Positions 1 to 12,509 of a stretch of DNA of 64,000 bases are shown here, one piece after another. The position numbers and the translations under genes are program-made. The notes under the pieces were generated by a model. That model did no database searches and was not told the origin of the DNA. It saw only the letters and a list, made by a program, of their open reading frames with translations. Source of the DNA: Metellina segmentata. Taxonomy: Eukaryota; Arthropoda; Arachnida; Araneae; Tetragnathidae. The stretch is taken from assembly GCA_947359465.1 (NCBI GenBank), contig OX375878.1, positions 75,188,416 through 75,252,415 on the forward strand. The letters are read 5' to 3'. Position 1 is the stretch's first letter, and each line of letters starts with the position of its first letter.

Positions 1-1917
1 TGGATAAACCTCAAACCACACCCAAACGTTATGGTTTATCCCATTTTGCACGAGCTTCATCTCAGGACAGGGATGCTACGAATGTCAAAAGGTCTGGAGG
101 AACTGGGCATGTCTAACGCATCATTTGTGGCGCATGCAGCACCTAACGGACTATACATAATGATAGGGGTGGCCTGATGCCTACGTAACATCGGACAAAC
201 AAACAGATCCTAGCCTTACACCCTCAATGTGAGAAAAACACTCTTCGAAGGTTCTGGGTACCTGACCGACCCCTGCTCATCACCTTCTGAGACACTAGGG
301 GGAGGGATGACCCCAGTGGGGATGGTTGGGCGAAGAGGAAGTGTGGTTCGAACGTGTGCCCACTTCCGACTATAGTTAGTGGGTGAATCTCCGAGGGCAA
401 CAGGTCGCATGCCTTTGTACAACTGACTCCACACCTTGTTTCTTTTCTTTGGGGAAACTGGCTTTCGGGGGTATTCTGTAAATTGCCTGTTACTGGATGC
501 GTCTCGCAATGGAAAATTTTTCCGCATCATTGTAGATGGAGTTTTAAGCGCATTCGCATGCTATCTTTTATTTATACAAATCATGATGCAAATTGAAATT
601 GCAGTTTCCATCTTTGGATTTTTGTAATTCTGCAACAACATCAAACTGTGATTGGTAGTTCTGTTTATTAAAGTAATTGTTTCGTAGTTTTGCATACTCC
701 ACTTATTCAACAGGAGAAGCTAGTCCGTTTCGAGACCTTGAGCCTTGACTTCATATACAATCCATGCAATATACTCATTCAAATTCGATTTTTTTGTGAA
801 GATTATGAAAGTTGGCAGTTAAGAAGCACAGCATTTAAATATCATACATATAAAGAGAAAAACACAAGGCCAAAATTTCAAATAAAATAAGGCTCTTAAG
901 GTCCTTTTAATTTCTCCGAAGTATTCTCCCATTCAATTTTCGATCCAAATCCATTTACTGTCTCTTTTTACTACGTCTTCAAAATGGAAAATATTATTTA
1001 TCGTAATATACATTAAGTTTATACGTGGCTAACTATATACGAAATTGATCTGTTCATATCATTACCACAAATTAATGCTTATATGCTTAAATAATAAATT
1101 ATTTTAATACATTTTTTCAAAACATCACAAGTTTTATTTCTTTTAATGAACATTGATTTCTGTTGACGAGTGTATCTCTTATTTTGGGGGTTCTTTAAAC
1201 TACTTCCAGTTTACCTGACGCATTGCCGGCCTTGCTGTGGCCTATGATTAGCAATCTAGTGCCTGCCGTAATTTAAAAAAAAATTTACCTGACAGACCTA
1301 AAGGCAAAGGTTTTGCTGTTGATGCACTTAACATTACGATAAAGATATTTTTTAAATGTCAACCACCTGTTTCTCCCTCTTTATTGTTAATTTGTAGACC
1401 TTTTCACTACTTGCAACAATTTATGAACTATTGTAGTAAGTTGAATATAATTTTGAGCCAATAATTAAGCAACTAACTAAAGAGCCCACATATCCGAAAC
1501 ATTGTTCAGCAAATTTTTGTTGATGTTTCTCTTAGGAAATACATTTCTATGAAGCTAAATGTAGATGCCGCTAGCGTTTTTTAGGTAGAACGTGGTTCCT
1601 GTGCGGAATCCATATTGGGTAAACATAAGAAAAATCTTCTACCTTGTGGTGTTTTCTGTGGAAATATCTCTCAGTTATTTTCATTTATAAAAGCTTTTAT
1701 TACTTAAAATCAGTTATAGGTCTTTGAAGAACTAACTTCTTTTTTTAGCTAAAAAGTTAAGTTATTATAAGTAAAAATTTACATTTGGAACAGTTCGTCA
1801 TATCTTTCTTCAGCTACACTTTTCGCTGTATTTGTATCAAAATCAAATATCATACAAGACTGGTTGGTTTTTATAGTATAAGGGTCATATATAGCTTAGC
1901 GGCGGCGAACATAGCTT
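1..1917. other. Unassigned stretch, no supported gene
   Basis: The first ~530 bases are GC-richer than what follows and carry a minus-strand open frame of 104 codons (216-530) that matches no family I recognise. The motif GTTCGAACCAC read on the minus strand near 340-350 resembles a Pol III B box, but I could not find a matching A box, so I do not call a SINE. From about 550 to 1917 the DNA is AT-rich with frequent stops in all frames. I see no RNA gene, TIR element or tandem repeat here. Confidence 0.5.
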
Positions 1918-1929
1918 ACAACGTCAAGT

Positions 1930-2420
1930 AATGAACATACCCACAAGGAAAGTTTTACTGACATAAAAGGGGAAAATACACCCAAGGTAAACACACAACA
2001 AGAAAACGTCTTATAAATAAAGAAATGCGATAATCATTTAAGAAATGGGATAAACATTCAAAAGCAATTTTTATAAATGCCCTCCAGATTACACTTTTCC
2101 ACTAGGCTCGTCTTACTTCCATAATAAATGGAAACAGTTGCGCGAGATGAACCAAAGCAGTCACCTGAAGCATCAATGATGATAGTTCTCGTCACGGCGC
2201 CCATTCCATCCACCCCCGAACTGACCCTGTATGTCGGACATCCACAAAGCCTCGTGCACACACGACGGACCTTATAAATGTAGGGTGGACTCGAACTCTC
2301 GCCCCACCCCTTCAACGCAGGTAATGGCTCCTGATTACAGAGAAAAGGTACCCGGTCGTTCAAGTGCTGGCGCCGTGCCCCAAATGCGCATTTCTTGATA
2401 CAAGGCACTTGTTGCTCTGT
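1930..2420 (-). repeat. Possible tRNA-derived SINE, minus strand, degenerate
   Basis: Read on the minus strand, the block contains AGTTCGAGTCC (about 2287-2300), a close match to the Pol III B box. The low-coordinate end (1930-1961) resembles the end of another SINE-like repeat at 36171-36205: both read ATGAACATAC, then CACAAGGA, then GTTTTACTGA. A B-box head and a shared tail suggest a SINE, but no convincing A box was found and the middle could not be aligned. The 156-codon minus-strand open frame across 2058-2528 has no recognisable domain and is probably chance. Confidence 0.35.
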
Positions 2421-2529
2421 CAGGCCTTTTTTTCCATCCTCCATTAAGAAAATTCTCTTTTTTAGGCCTTCATTGAAAATTCTCCAAAGGAACAATGTTA
2501 TTTTTTGTGCCGGGATGATGTTGCTCACA

Positions 2530-3524
2530 AATGATTATGACCTGTAGATCACTGTCTTTTGAAAGAGTCGTTGTTGTGCCCTGAGGTTGGAATTACGTTG
2601 AAGAGATGGTATTTCCGGAGATAACGATGCTCGACTGGTACATTGCTGGATCGAAATTATTATGCAATAATATTGCTGACGTTATTGGGATGTTGAAATT
2701 TATAACGGGAGTTTTCATTTGGGTGATGACGATATTTATGGGCAATCTACAGATGGAAGTATTATATTTGTGCGCCCAGTGGGATTCAAAATATCGAGCT
2801 CGTTTTAAATTGGGAAGTTAATGATAAATGTATGTCATGTTTGTCATTTCATCCCTAAGCTGACAAACAAAATACCATTTCTGGCAGTACTCGCTTTCTA
2901 AATTTGTTTTCAATAAACTTTCTTCTAGTATATATTATGAAAATGGCTATAAACTATTTTTGAACTAAATGTTACTACAATGGTTTTAGTTACATTTTTT
3001 GTAGCATATATAACTAAAATGGTTTCAATAGTATTTTTTGTAGTAAAAATGGCAAAAATTATTTTTTTACTAGGTTAGTAATAGATTTATTATATAAAAT
3101 GTAATTGAATGATTATACTAACTTTTACTGTTTGAAAATACTGTACGATTAACAGCACAACTGCAATAAGATGTTTTGAAAAACATTTGACTACATAATT
3201 TGATCTGGACATAATTTACTGAATTAATAAAAGAAAAAGATTTCAGCACTTATGGGGACGGTGGACTTTGAAAACAAGCTTTTTAAGTTATGATGCAATC
3301 GTAATAAATTTTGTAGACTACATTGAACTAAGAAACTAAAGTCATCGAAATATATTACATAAACATTGTCAAAATTTTATAAATCCTTAAAAATTCATAG
3401 TTTTAATATAAATTCATTTTTCATTTACTATATCAACACTTTACTTCACATAATGTTATAAAAATTAAATTAAAAATTTGAAAGCATAATGAATTTAGCT
3501 GTATATCTCAAATTTTTCACTCTC
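2530..3524. other. AT-rich unassigned stretch
   Basis: There is no supported gene. Around 2970-3050 a short local repetition is visible (forms of TACAATGGTTTTAGTTAC, TAACTAAAATGGTTTC and TTTTTTGTAG alternate), compatible with a decayed simple or inverted repeat. The rest is AT-rich with stops in all frames. Confidence 0.5.
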
Positions 3525-3527
3525 ACG

Positions 3528-3712
3528 TTGGTTTGGTGTAAACGTTTGGAGAGTGGAATTCTAGCTCATGTCTTCACCTCCTCATCTGACAGTGGTTAGA
3601 AATTATGAGGCATTATTCTCCGATTTTACACTTTGGGATTGATCCCGAACTGTCGCCAATAGCTTGCTCCAGTTCGACTTAAATTCAACTGTCTACTAAC
3701 AATTACTTAGTA
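3528..3712 (+). repeat. SINE-like repeat family B, partial copy, plus strand
   Basis: This segment aligns with the reverse complements of 24535-24790 and 36171-36500. Shared blocks in the same order are GTTTGGAGAGTGG, TAGCTCATGT/CAGCTCAGGT, CATCTGACNGTGGTT, a GGATTGATCCCGAACTGTCG block and a CAATAGC block. The copy lacks the head with the B-box-like motif seen in the 36-kb copy. It is therefore a truncated member of a dispersed family rather than a gene. Confidence 0.6.
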
Positions 3713-3865
3713 TTTTATCTTTGACTTAGATAACTGTAATAAATAAATGTTTTCGAAAAAGTGAAACTTCGTAACCCTCTTACATCCTTAGGATTTGAAA
3801 CTAAAAAGCTACGGTACCAAGTTCAAGTATCACTAAACTATTTTAAGCATAACAATGTAACAGTA

Positions 3866-4306
3866 GGCTCGGTGCACACATCCAGTTTTTCAACGTGTTT
3901 TCACGTTCACCGAAGCCCAACTATGCACACATAACCGTGAAATGACGCAAGTACACATTTCGCGCCATTTGCGATACATATTCTATCGAAGAAATCGTGT
4001 TTATTTCTATTACTTGGTGTAAAAAAAAAGTATATTTTGAAACAAAATTGACGTTACTGGATATAACATTTTATTAATCATTATTTATATTCCATTTGTT
4101 TATGTAAACAAGGTAGTTCAGAATGGAGACTCATGTGCAGCGCCGTGGGGAAATGCGGTACAAAATGCACGCAAGTTGAACGTGCGTGGCCGCAGCGGCG
4201 CCGGAGGCATGTGTGCACTACTCCATTGGATCTAATGTATCTCAGACCGCACTTGCGTTGCGGCAGCGGCGCCGCACGTTGAAAAACCTTATGTGTGCAC
4301 CGGGCC
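3866..4306 (+). mobile_element. PIF/Harbinger-like MITE, copy 1
   Basis: A 441-bp element bounded by inverted ends GGCTCGGTGCACACA and TGTGTGCACCGGGCC. A second copy at 18905-19343 is nearly the same length and shares internal blocks, including the CCCAACTATGCACACATAA segment, the GTGAAATGACGCAAGTAC segment and a GC-rich subterminal part with GCAGCGGCGCC. Flanking triplets are GTA and TTA; the second copy has a perfect TTA on both sides. A 3-bp TWA target duplication with GG..CC ends fits PIF/Harbinger elements. No transposase is encoded, so it would be non-autonomous. The 68-codon plus frame at 4186-4392 lies mostly in the subterminal GC-rich part and is not a gene. Confidence 0.75.
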
Positions 4307-6852
4307 TTAAAGCGACTGTCAGTTATAAGTACTCAAAGGAGACACACTGTTCTGTTTATTTATTAATAAAAGGTAAAAGGGTTAAAGCATAAAGTCAGTC
4401 ACAGAAAATATTCATCTGAGAAATGTGGCAGCATTTCAAAAAGTACTTACCCATGTGTTAGACTTTTCAATTTCACTTTTTTTACCTTTGTCCGTGCAAT
4501 TGAATAACATGCTGTAAATAAATGGATGTGTACATGTATGTGTAGGTGCTGTCAGATCATTTGTTTTGATAAGCCACGCGTAGCATATAATCAAAGGTTC
4601 CATTTCTGTTATGTAATTTAGTTTGGGAACACGGGCATCCTGGTCCAGCGCGTGGCTGGGCGGATCGAACATACCGAGGGAGGATCTGAAAGCGCACCAC
4701 AACTGAAAAGATAACTTCGGAGAAAATCATGAAATCACGATTTCCCTTTCCTGCTTCGTAACGTATACTTATATTGCTAAAGACCCTATTTTCTCATGTT
4801 TCTATAACAGAAAACATAAAGCAGCGAAATGTATCCACAAACAAAGGGAACATCTACTATTCTCCGTTTGAACAGTGCTTGGAATTACTTATTATTTTAT
4901 GTATGTATGACGCTACAGGAATGAATACCAAAAATATTTTAGGAGTGTTAAGACCAGTATATAGTAAGAAGCCTCAGAGAGACACAAAAATTCAGAAAAG
5001 AATAGCTAAAGATATTTGGGTGATTGAAGTTACTATTTAAATTGAAGATGCTGTGTTGGCAAATGCCAGTTTGACCACTAGGACATCAGATAATATACTC
5101 TCTAATTTTTTCACTGTATAATAATAAAACACTATTTCAGGGCACTAATCCAAATGTTCACCAGACATAGGCAGTCTCTGACACAAATTACAATCTAAAG
5201 AACCAGAAAGTCATATTCGGTGAAGATGGTAGACAGTCGTGGCCAGTAAGAAGTCTGAATTTACCTCTTCCATTCAAGGTGAGTGTGGGACAACTAAAAT
5301 GTTATTGTAGATGACTCTCTAATGCCTTCTTTTAGAGACCAAGCGAGGAAGAACTAAGCTTCAGTTTTTTTCCTATACATATGTTAGATACACAAAATGT
5401 TGGTGAATGAAAAGCTATAGACTTTGAACTTTCTGTACTAAAACATCACCATTTTATGATCAAATGTCCGCTTCGTCATTTCCTAGCACCCCATTTCTGA
5501 CGCCCGCTGTTCAGTTCTTTAGTAGGTAAGGTGTTTTAATAGTGTTCTGATCTAATGAAATTTTTGGACAGTTGTGTCGTTGGTAGCAAGGCATTGCTAG
5601 GATAGAGTAACTAGAATCACAAAAAAGGACAGCTTTGTGAAATGAAAAAAGAAACAAGCGTGATTAGTTGCAGAGGCACCAAAATATCTCAAGAAGTCAG
5701 TAAAGGAAGATTTAAAATTTTTCTGATTACTTCTCAAATATTCGAGCTCATAAGAGAACTATCTGAAATTACGGGGGAATTGATATGTATGACAAATTTA
5801 TTCAGTTAAAAATTTTTTTTGGAAATAAATTTTTTTTTGCTGAATTGATCAGAAAAAATTATGGATAGTGCTTCGCAGCTCCATTTGATGCTGCTCACAG
5901 ATAAAGAAAGAAAGTTATTTTCCCCAATAGATTCTATCTATTGGCTTTTAAATAGTAAAAGAAGAGAACTCGAAGCAAAATTTGGGTATATGGTATCCCC
6001 ATTGCTCGGAAATTGTATTTGCAATCTGAGAAGTGACAATTATCTCTGACTTGATATTTGAGAAAATTGCTTAGAGGTGAATTAAGCTCATTAAATAGAG
6101 AAATATTTTATGCATAGCATGAATTCTTAATTTCATTGCTTATTAAATATCAATCTCAAAAGTACTCATTACATAGAGGAAATGTTTATAAATTACACCA
6201 AAACATTAACCTTGCTTATTTGATTAGCAAGGAGTCAATCATGCATTCACCTTTTTACATTTTCTCTTTCAGCTAGTCTTTATTGATTCGCTCTTGTGGT
6301 CATTCTCAGTGGCTAGTTCCGAAATCGCTCGGAGGGGCCATTAGTGATATTAGGTGGCTAATCTGTCGGGAACCCCTTATTTAGCCGTGGACGATGACCA
6401 TTGATCATCGTTACTTACTTGACTGGACTTTGCCAAATGAGATGAAGAGCTCAATGTCGATAAGTGCATCCTGTACTGAGATAACCCTATTGTTTTTGTC
6501 ATATTTGCTGTTCAACTGAGCTTGAAAACGTGTAAATCAGGAGAGAAAACCTTTGTTAATGCCATGCAAATACGGCTATGCACTATTCCTACTATTTTGA
6601 ATGCTTTCACTAGTTCCGTTGTGCTACATTCATCTTTTATGTTCTTTCGGTTGATTAAAATGCAAGCGGAAATAATTATCTTTAGATTATTAATTGGACA
6701 TGTTATTGAAACGATGTTGTTCCTCCAGTGAATAATGCGGCCGTTTTTGTGTGATTCGTGAGAAATTATATAGCGATTAAGTGAACTAATTTTTTTGTTA
6801 ATGTTTACCAACAAACCTCTTCGGCCTTGGGCATTAAAAGGTTAATCTCCAA
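4307..6852. other. Unassigned stretch, no supported gene
   Basis: Open frames of 60-100 codons occur on both strands (for example 4436-4702 minus, 4774-5040 plus, 6512-6814 minus) but none has a recognisable domain, and they overlap on opposite strands. A GC-richer patch at about 6290-6470 is unassigned. Just before the next element, 6836-6860 forms a hairpin: AAAAGGTTAAT is followed after five bases by ATTAACCTTTT. Confidence 0.5.
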
Positions 6853-6856
6853 TTAA

Positions 6857-7053
6857 CCTTTTGACTACGGCTATAGATATAACAAGCGGGATTCTTATAA
6901 CTTCAAAGGTACAACTGCTATAACGACCGTAGTCTAAATTCTTTCTTTCCGTATTTCTTGTAACTTTCAAGGTACAACTGATGGCTGGCCGTTATCTAAA
7001 TTCTTTCTTGGCACGATCATGGTACAACTACTGTACCGGCCGTAGTCTAAAGG
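6857..7053. mobile_element. Short TTAA-type MITE with internal repeats
   Basis: About 197 bp, with inverted ends CCTTTTGACTACGGC and GCCGTAGTCTAAAGG (one mismatch over 15 bp). The left end directly follows TTAA; the right flank is ATAA, which may be a mutated TTAA. Inside are three related direct copies of GGTACAACT followed by a CCGTAGTCTAAA-like segment and TTCTTTCTT, starting near 6907, 6971 and 7021. TTAA targets are typical of piggyBac-type elements. The element encodes no protein. Confidence 0.55.
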
Positions 7054-8246
7054 ATAATGGCGAAGGAGCACCTAAGGACGTATCCACTATTACTCCTATT
7101 GGGCAATCACTAAAATGATTGTGTTTACAAACTACGATTCAAACATGGAATCATCTTGATGGAAGACGAACTTTCCAGATAATATATATATGGTCTTAAC
7201 TGTAGCAGATTAGACCACATACTCACATATTTCTTTTTGCCTTCAGACTCATTTTTTATTTTTAGTTATGAAACTATAATTAAAGAATTTTAGCTACAAA
7301 AAAAGCAGATACGTATTTAGAAAATTAGGATCTGCATTACATAACGTTCAATTTATTTTCTCTTGTACTATAAAAATCTCTAATTACACACATTTCAAAT
7401 ATAAATTGAAATGTGTGCTCTAAGCAATAAGACCCGTTGTTTTGAGCGAGTTGCTCAGTCTTCGCCTGTACAGCATTTCTACGTACAATCACGCTTCGTA
7501 TAAAAGTTTTAAAATAAAAGGCACGTTTTACTTTTACCTTACCACTTAACTGTAGCTTAGAAAGTCAACTAATTTATAAATGATTTAAATTGGAAGCGAT
7601 AAAGATGATACGTAAACTAGCATCAAATAATTTTATTAGATACTATATAAGTTTCATTAGAATGTTTTTTTGCAATAATGATAGCAAATCTACTCAAAAG
7701 ATCTCTAGTGCGAGCAGTGTTCTTCATCCAATCTCAAGCACAGCTAAAATTTTAACGGATTCCTCGTAAAATCTTTCTTGGCATAGTTCGGCAAAATTTG
7801 ACCTTTCGCCCTCAAACTCAAACCAAACAAACCTTATAGCATTTAAATACCTGTGATCTAATAACTCATTCAGGGTTGAGGGGGACATCTGGCTTTCTTT
7901 CTTCTTAAAATGGCTAAGCTAGGCATGTAAATCAGTGGTGACTCATAAAGGGGACTACAACGTCTTAACACTACATTTTTTTCCATGTAAAAATTGCATT
8001 CATATACAAAACGTTTCTATCCATACTCATACTTTTTTACTCAAATGTTTTAATCATTGTGCCCTTTATAGGATTAAAATTCATAGTCTGAAATTAGAAT
8101 ACTTTTCACACGCATGGTTGCTAAGTTTTTTCAAAGGAAAAGACATAAGGGGAACCTTTACCCATCTAAGAGAATTGTTGTATGAAAAACGCATACGTTT
8201 ATAGTGATGAGTCTTTCCTACAGGACACTCTTTAATAGAACCATAT
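7054..8246. other. Unassigned AT-rich stretch with a hairpin
   Basis: There is no supported gene. At 7387-7416 two perfect 11-bp arms (ACACATTTCAA and TTGAAATGTGT) surround an 8-base loop. The 89-codon plus frame at 7935-8204 has no recognisable domain. Confidence 0.45.
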
Positions 8247-8448
8247 TTAAACCTTCAAGTGGTTTTGACGAGATATTTCGTCCATCAAGATCTGGACAAT
8301 TTTGCTAATGACAAAATATATCGTCATCAAGAATGCCGAAGGAATTCCGAATGAAGAAGATTTTGCCTTTTTATGAAGATATAAAAGATCTGATCTCTGC
8401 TTCGCTAATGACCAGATACCACGTCGGGTTAAAAACCAGGAGAGTTAG
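8247..8448 (-). mobile_element. Palindrome MITE family, copy A
   Basis: A minus-strand member of the TTAA-bounded family. The left edge reads TTTAAACCTTCAAGTGG and runs into GACGAGATATTTCGTC. The right edge (about 8422-8448) reads through CCACGTCGGG to ACCAGGAGAGTT, the reverse complement of the family's CCTCCTGGT start. Diverged 43-bp units lie between. The stretch TCATCAAGAATGCCGAAGG followed by AATTCCGAATGAAG (about 8321-8355) is the uninterrupted counterpart of the site that carries an inserted element in copy D at 25 kb. Confidence 0.7.
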
Positions 8449-11400
8449 CCAGCTTTTAGCGAAAAATCTTTTTTAACCATGATAGCTCTTCTAATGGTTA
8501 ATCATGTTACGCAAATGGCTGATATGCTAAGTAGAATACTTTTCTCACTCATGCTAGCTAATTCATCCTTACGCGTTTCAATACATCATTCCTAACTTTT
8601 TATGAATGTTAAATAACATGCATGCATGAAAGATATATGTACATTGTTCAAACCATTCCCTCCAGAGAGTATGAGGTAAAGATTAATCTTACAACAGAAA
8701 TGCAAGCATCGTAAGTTGGAAGCCATCTGATACATGCTACACTCGATTGTACTTCTGCCCATTTGGAAATTCGTTTGACAACCCAGGTACAACGTCCGAG
8801 GCCTTAACTGATCCAAGTACACGGTTCACCTCTTTCCCTGATGTAGAGGCCTTAACTGTTCCAAGTACACGGTTCACCTCGTTCCCTGATGTAAACTGAA
8901 ATCATTTAAAAAAGCTATCCAAAATTAATTACACTCCCCATTTCGAGAAGGGAACATTGTCATCTGCTCGGACAAGACGATTAACTAAACCTAATGGCCT
9001 CAGTTATACACACCACTCGTAACAGGAATAAAAAAAACGAGTCAATGAAAATGTATCCCTCATAGCATATACAGGGATGACACGGGATCATTACATTAGT
9101 GTTTGATACATAAATCATGACCACGCCGTTGCTAATGTAGTGAAAAGAAGCAGGTTTAACGGTTGTCTGCGCGTAGTAAGCGATCAAGGTAAAAATAGAT
9201 AATTATTTTACGACCCCGGCCTAAAGGTAAAGCTTATGTTCCTTGTAAGTACAGCGAAAACGATAATGTGGAAAGTAATTGTTGTAAGTGCCCCCCCTGA
9301 AGAAGTTAATTTCCAGGGTGTGGCCTATCATTTTCGGATGATAATCTGCCCTACGTGGCCGGACGGTCTGATTCGGCCACCGTTATGGAAAACTAAACGG
9401 GACGGAGTGGACATTGTTGGGGGGAGGGGGCAGAAGTGGAATGGATTTATTAGGTTTGAGATCCACATGGCAAAGCCTTCATTTTCCATTATTGATTGAC
9501 CCGTTCGCTGGGGTGGTGTATATTTAATGAAGGTGAGGACATCGTTGTTTAAAATGCGAGCGGGATTTCCGCACTACCCGGGTTTAATGGGCGTAAAGTG
9601 AGTGGTTAATAAAAAAAAGAACTGTCTGGCGTGTGCCTTCGCGTCGCGGGCTGCATGTAAATCACCGTTTTTGAAGCGATTCGGGCTGTAATCGCATGTG
9701 TTTGTAATGGCTTACATTGCGAAAGTGGGGAATAGTTCAGGGCGTAAATTGGACAAAGTGCCTCGGATGTCTGTTGTGCCGCACGTAAATTCATCCTAAG
9801 TGAGGAAAGAATTACTCATTTTCAAGTTGTCTTCGTGAATGTGAGAAATGTATTATTTATTATAAAAATTGAATGTTGTGGTGCTAATATTTGGAAATAA
9901 GCGTTATAACTCGATTCTTAATCATCTATAAGGGGTTCATACTTATATATTCGTTCTGCAGCCCTGAATGGCTTTTGAGTTTCGATCTACTTGGCTAATG
10001 GAATATTTCCTAAAATTCTTTCAGTCGATGTGGGGATTTAGTAATTATGTGTGTTGATAATGGAAAAGCAATATGAAACCTCTCGGATACATCAGAGTGT
10101 TAAAATAGTTAAACAATTGTATTTCATATTTAAGATTCAGAGATGTATAGTTTTTCAGTGATGAAGAATATACGTATTACAATTTGGTTAAGATTAGTTG
10201 CTTCAGAAAATATTGTGTTTTTTATGTGAAAAAATGTTTACAAATTTCCTTAGAGAATAAATATATTTACCAATATTATGGAAAATATTTTTACTTTTAC
10301 AGCAGCTTTGGAAAAATCGGAGAAACAGATCATTACTATTACATTATTGAATCTTTTATGGAATTATTTTTAAATATTCAGCTGCGAACTTCTTTTTTTA
10401 CAATGTGTTCAATCATAAGCACGTGGTTGTTTTCTTTTTGGATTTAATAATTCTTTTTGGATTGAAGATTAAAAACTCGTAAGTTTAAAATATTTTACAA
10501 GATATAGGTTTGAATTAGGTTAATATTGTTCATACAAATGTTTCGGATTTGTTTCATTCGATTCTTTATATGTATTCTTTGGAAGTGACCTTCAAGTACC
10601 GAAATAAATTTGGTTCTACAATTGTACACGATTTTTTAAATGTACTGAGTTTTAGTAAATTAGACCTGCTTAGCATCGATTTCAGTTTAAATTGCATGAA
10701 AACTGAAAGATAAGTATTGGAAATGACTTTTCAGATCACAAAATGTTCTTTATACAATATTTACCATCTTTTCTATTACAATTAAATTGAAAGTATCACC
10801 ATCAGAGCATAATCGTTTCGTACAATCGCTGACTTAAACTAATTTAATCTACAAGCAATGGACGTAAACTTTGATGGCACGCTTCAACGATCACTTAGAA
10901 GATAAAAAGATGGAATCTTGAAGATAACGGCAAAAACAATTAACACGCTAAACAGCTTCATTAGTTAAACATTACTGAGACAGTTTCTATCCGACTGCAA
11001 TCTTTATCGATAGATATTAACTTTGATGGCGGCAATACCATCACCTTGTCCTCACACTTAGAAGATAAAAAGATGAGACTTATAAATCGATAAAACGATG
11101 AACGAATAAACACCTCATGGCATCCGAAACGCCGAGCAGTTATTCCATAACACGTGTTTATGCCTGTTGATGACCTAATCTCAATCTCAACTCCTCTCTC
11201 CTAGACATCGTTAAAATCATAAAAATCTCTCTTACAGTAACGATAAAGCGAGAATTCGCTCTCATCCGATAACAATTTCCCTAGACTTAGAACGCGCTTT
11301 ACAACCGACCATTGAGAATCAAAATCTCCGAATCTGAGTAAAAATGCCCCTCTTATTCATATTCTGTTCGTGTCTGATGCATTATAATGAAGAGGGAGAC

Positions 11401-12231
11401 AATTCCTTACTTAGTCCGGAGCTATAAAATAAACGAGGGATAAAGCCTCTAAGATGGGATGGAGCGAAAGTTGATTTCATTTAAGGGGTCTATTGAAGGA
11501 GTTGCAAACACTTATTTGTCGCCGTTATATTGTCTGTTCGGGGCGTCCTCAGAATGACAATTATTCTCTTTTCAAACAAATGTTGGAAAATTGTCCCTCC
11601 AGTTCTAACTCAAAATTAATATCTGGGGCCTTTATCAATATGCATGAAGGAGTCGAAAGCTTAAAACCCCCTCAGGAAAACGATTTAATTATCTTCAATT
11701 ATTTGGAGTGGGCCTGGGGATTAGACGAGGACGCAGGTATCCCAATGCCTTTTCGCTCCTCAAAAGGATGAGGAGCGAACGGGATCGGGCTTTCTTTTGG
11801 GAATTATTGTTGATTCTGGGGGCTCGCTCCAGCTATCGAATTCATTCGACAAACATTATTCCCGGGGTCTCTCCGCCTGATTACTCATTCCAGAATTCGG
11901 AATTAAACGCACCTCGCTTCCCGCCCACCCCTTTGTCCCGAGTCTCGTCTCTTTCCAGAGTTGAAAGTAGATTCCGCTGTTTCGCGAAGAACTGCGAGCG
12001 AAATTTTAATTGATAGAAATCTCACCCCCTTATTACCAAGCCGACACGTACGCCGAGATGAAGGTAATAACGGCCCTCGATTCACCTGGCTTCCGACGGT
12101 CCGAGGATTCGGAGATTGTGGTGTGGGGATGGAGTTGGAATAAATATTAAACAGGTAGCTCTGTCTTGCGAGGGAGTAGACATTTAAGGGAAAACTACTT
12201 ATCTGAGCTTGCGCATAGCAAAATGCGGGGT
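8449..12231. other. Unassigned; GC-richer blocks at 9.2-9.8 and 11.3-12.1 kb
   Basis: No gene could be supported. The 9230-9800 and 11280-12140 blocks are clearly GC-richer than their AT-rich surroundings and show no similarity to other repeats in the window. Open frames there (for example 11493-11771 and 11708-12013 plus, 11903-12085 minus) overlap one another on both strands and carry no recognisable domain. A 22-base segment beginning ACTTAGAAGATAAAAAGATG occurs at about 10895 and again at about 11058, each shortly downstream of AACTTTGATGGC. The blocks could be regulatory or conserved non-coding DNA, which is inference only. Confidence 0.45.
8799..8894 (+). repeat. 48-bp tandem duplication
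   Basis: Two adjacent copies of a unit starting AGGCCTTAACTG, continuing through AAGTACACGGTTCACCTC and ending TTCCCTGATGTA, spaced 48 bp apart with only a few differences. No coding role is visible. Confidence 0.85.
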
Positions 12232-12374
12232 TTAACCATTCTGGTGGTTAAATCGAGACGAGGGATATCGACATCAGCAAGACAGGCTTAAACTTTTTGG
12301 ACGAGATATCTTGTCATTAGAATAAAACTGAGTTGATGTACGAGATATACTGTCGAAACCGCTTGGAGGGTCAA
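12232..12374 (+). mobile_element. Palindrome MITE family, copy B
   Basis: A compact copy of about 143 bp. It starts at TTAACCATTCTGGTGGTT, continues with a degenerate first palindrome near GAGACGAGGGATATCGAC, then GGACGAGATATCTTGTC and GTACGAGATATACTGTC. It ends CGAAACCGCTTGGAGGGTCAA, the last four bases standing for TTAA. Three diverged palindrome units at roughly the family spacing make it one of the simplest members. Confidence 0.7.
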
Positions 12375-12464
12375 ATAATAATTATAGACTATGCATCCTG
12401 GGTTATAGAATACTCAAAAGTTATAGCATATCCATTATACACATGTATAAAAAACTAGAGGATT

Positions 12465-12509
12465 ATACGGCTCGATCAAGCTCGATCACCTGATCTTAAT
12501 CCAATAGAG
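12465..12509 (+). pseudogene. Tc1-like transposase remnant, upstream part (split by hAT)
   Basis: Translation of the plus strand gives ARSPDLNPIE immediately before 12510, the hallmark C-terminal block of Tc1/mariner DD34E transposases, in which the E is the third catalytic residue. The frame resumes after the hAT element at 14854 with HA, a stop, then DGFGRR. The target-site duplication CAATAGAG lies within the NPIEH codons, so the hAT inserted into this fragment. No start, DNA-binding domain or first two catalytic residues are visible. It is a decayed fragment. Confidence 0.8.

Noticed and set aside
1..530. GC-richer start with a GTTCGAACC motif as a SINE
   Set aside because: No A box or tail could be found and no second copy occurs in the window.
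2058..2528. 156-codon minus frame
   Set aside because: It has no recognisable domain, overlaps a B-box-bearing repeat, and shows no clear start or splice context.
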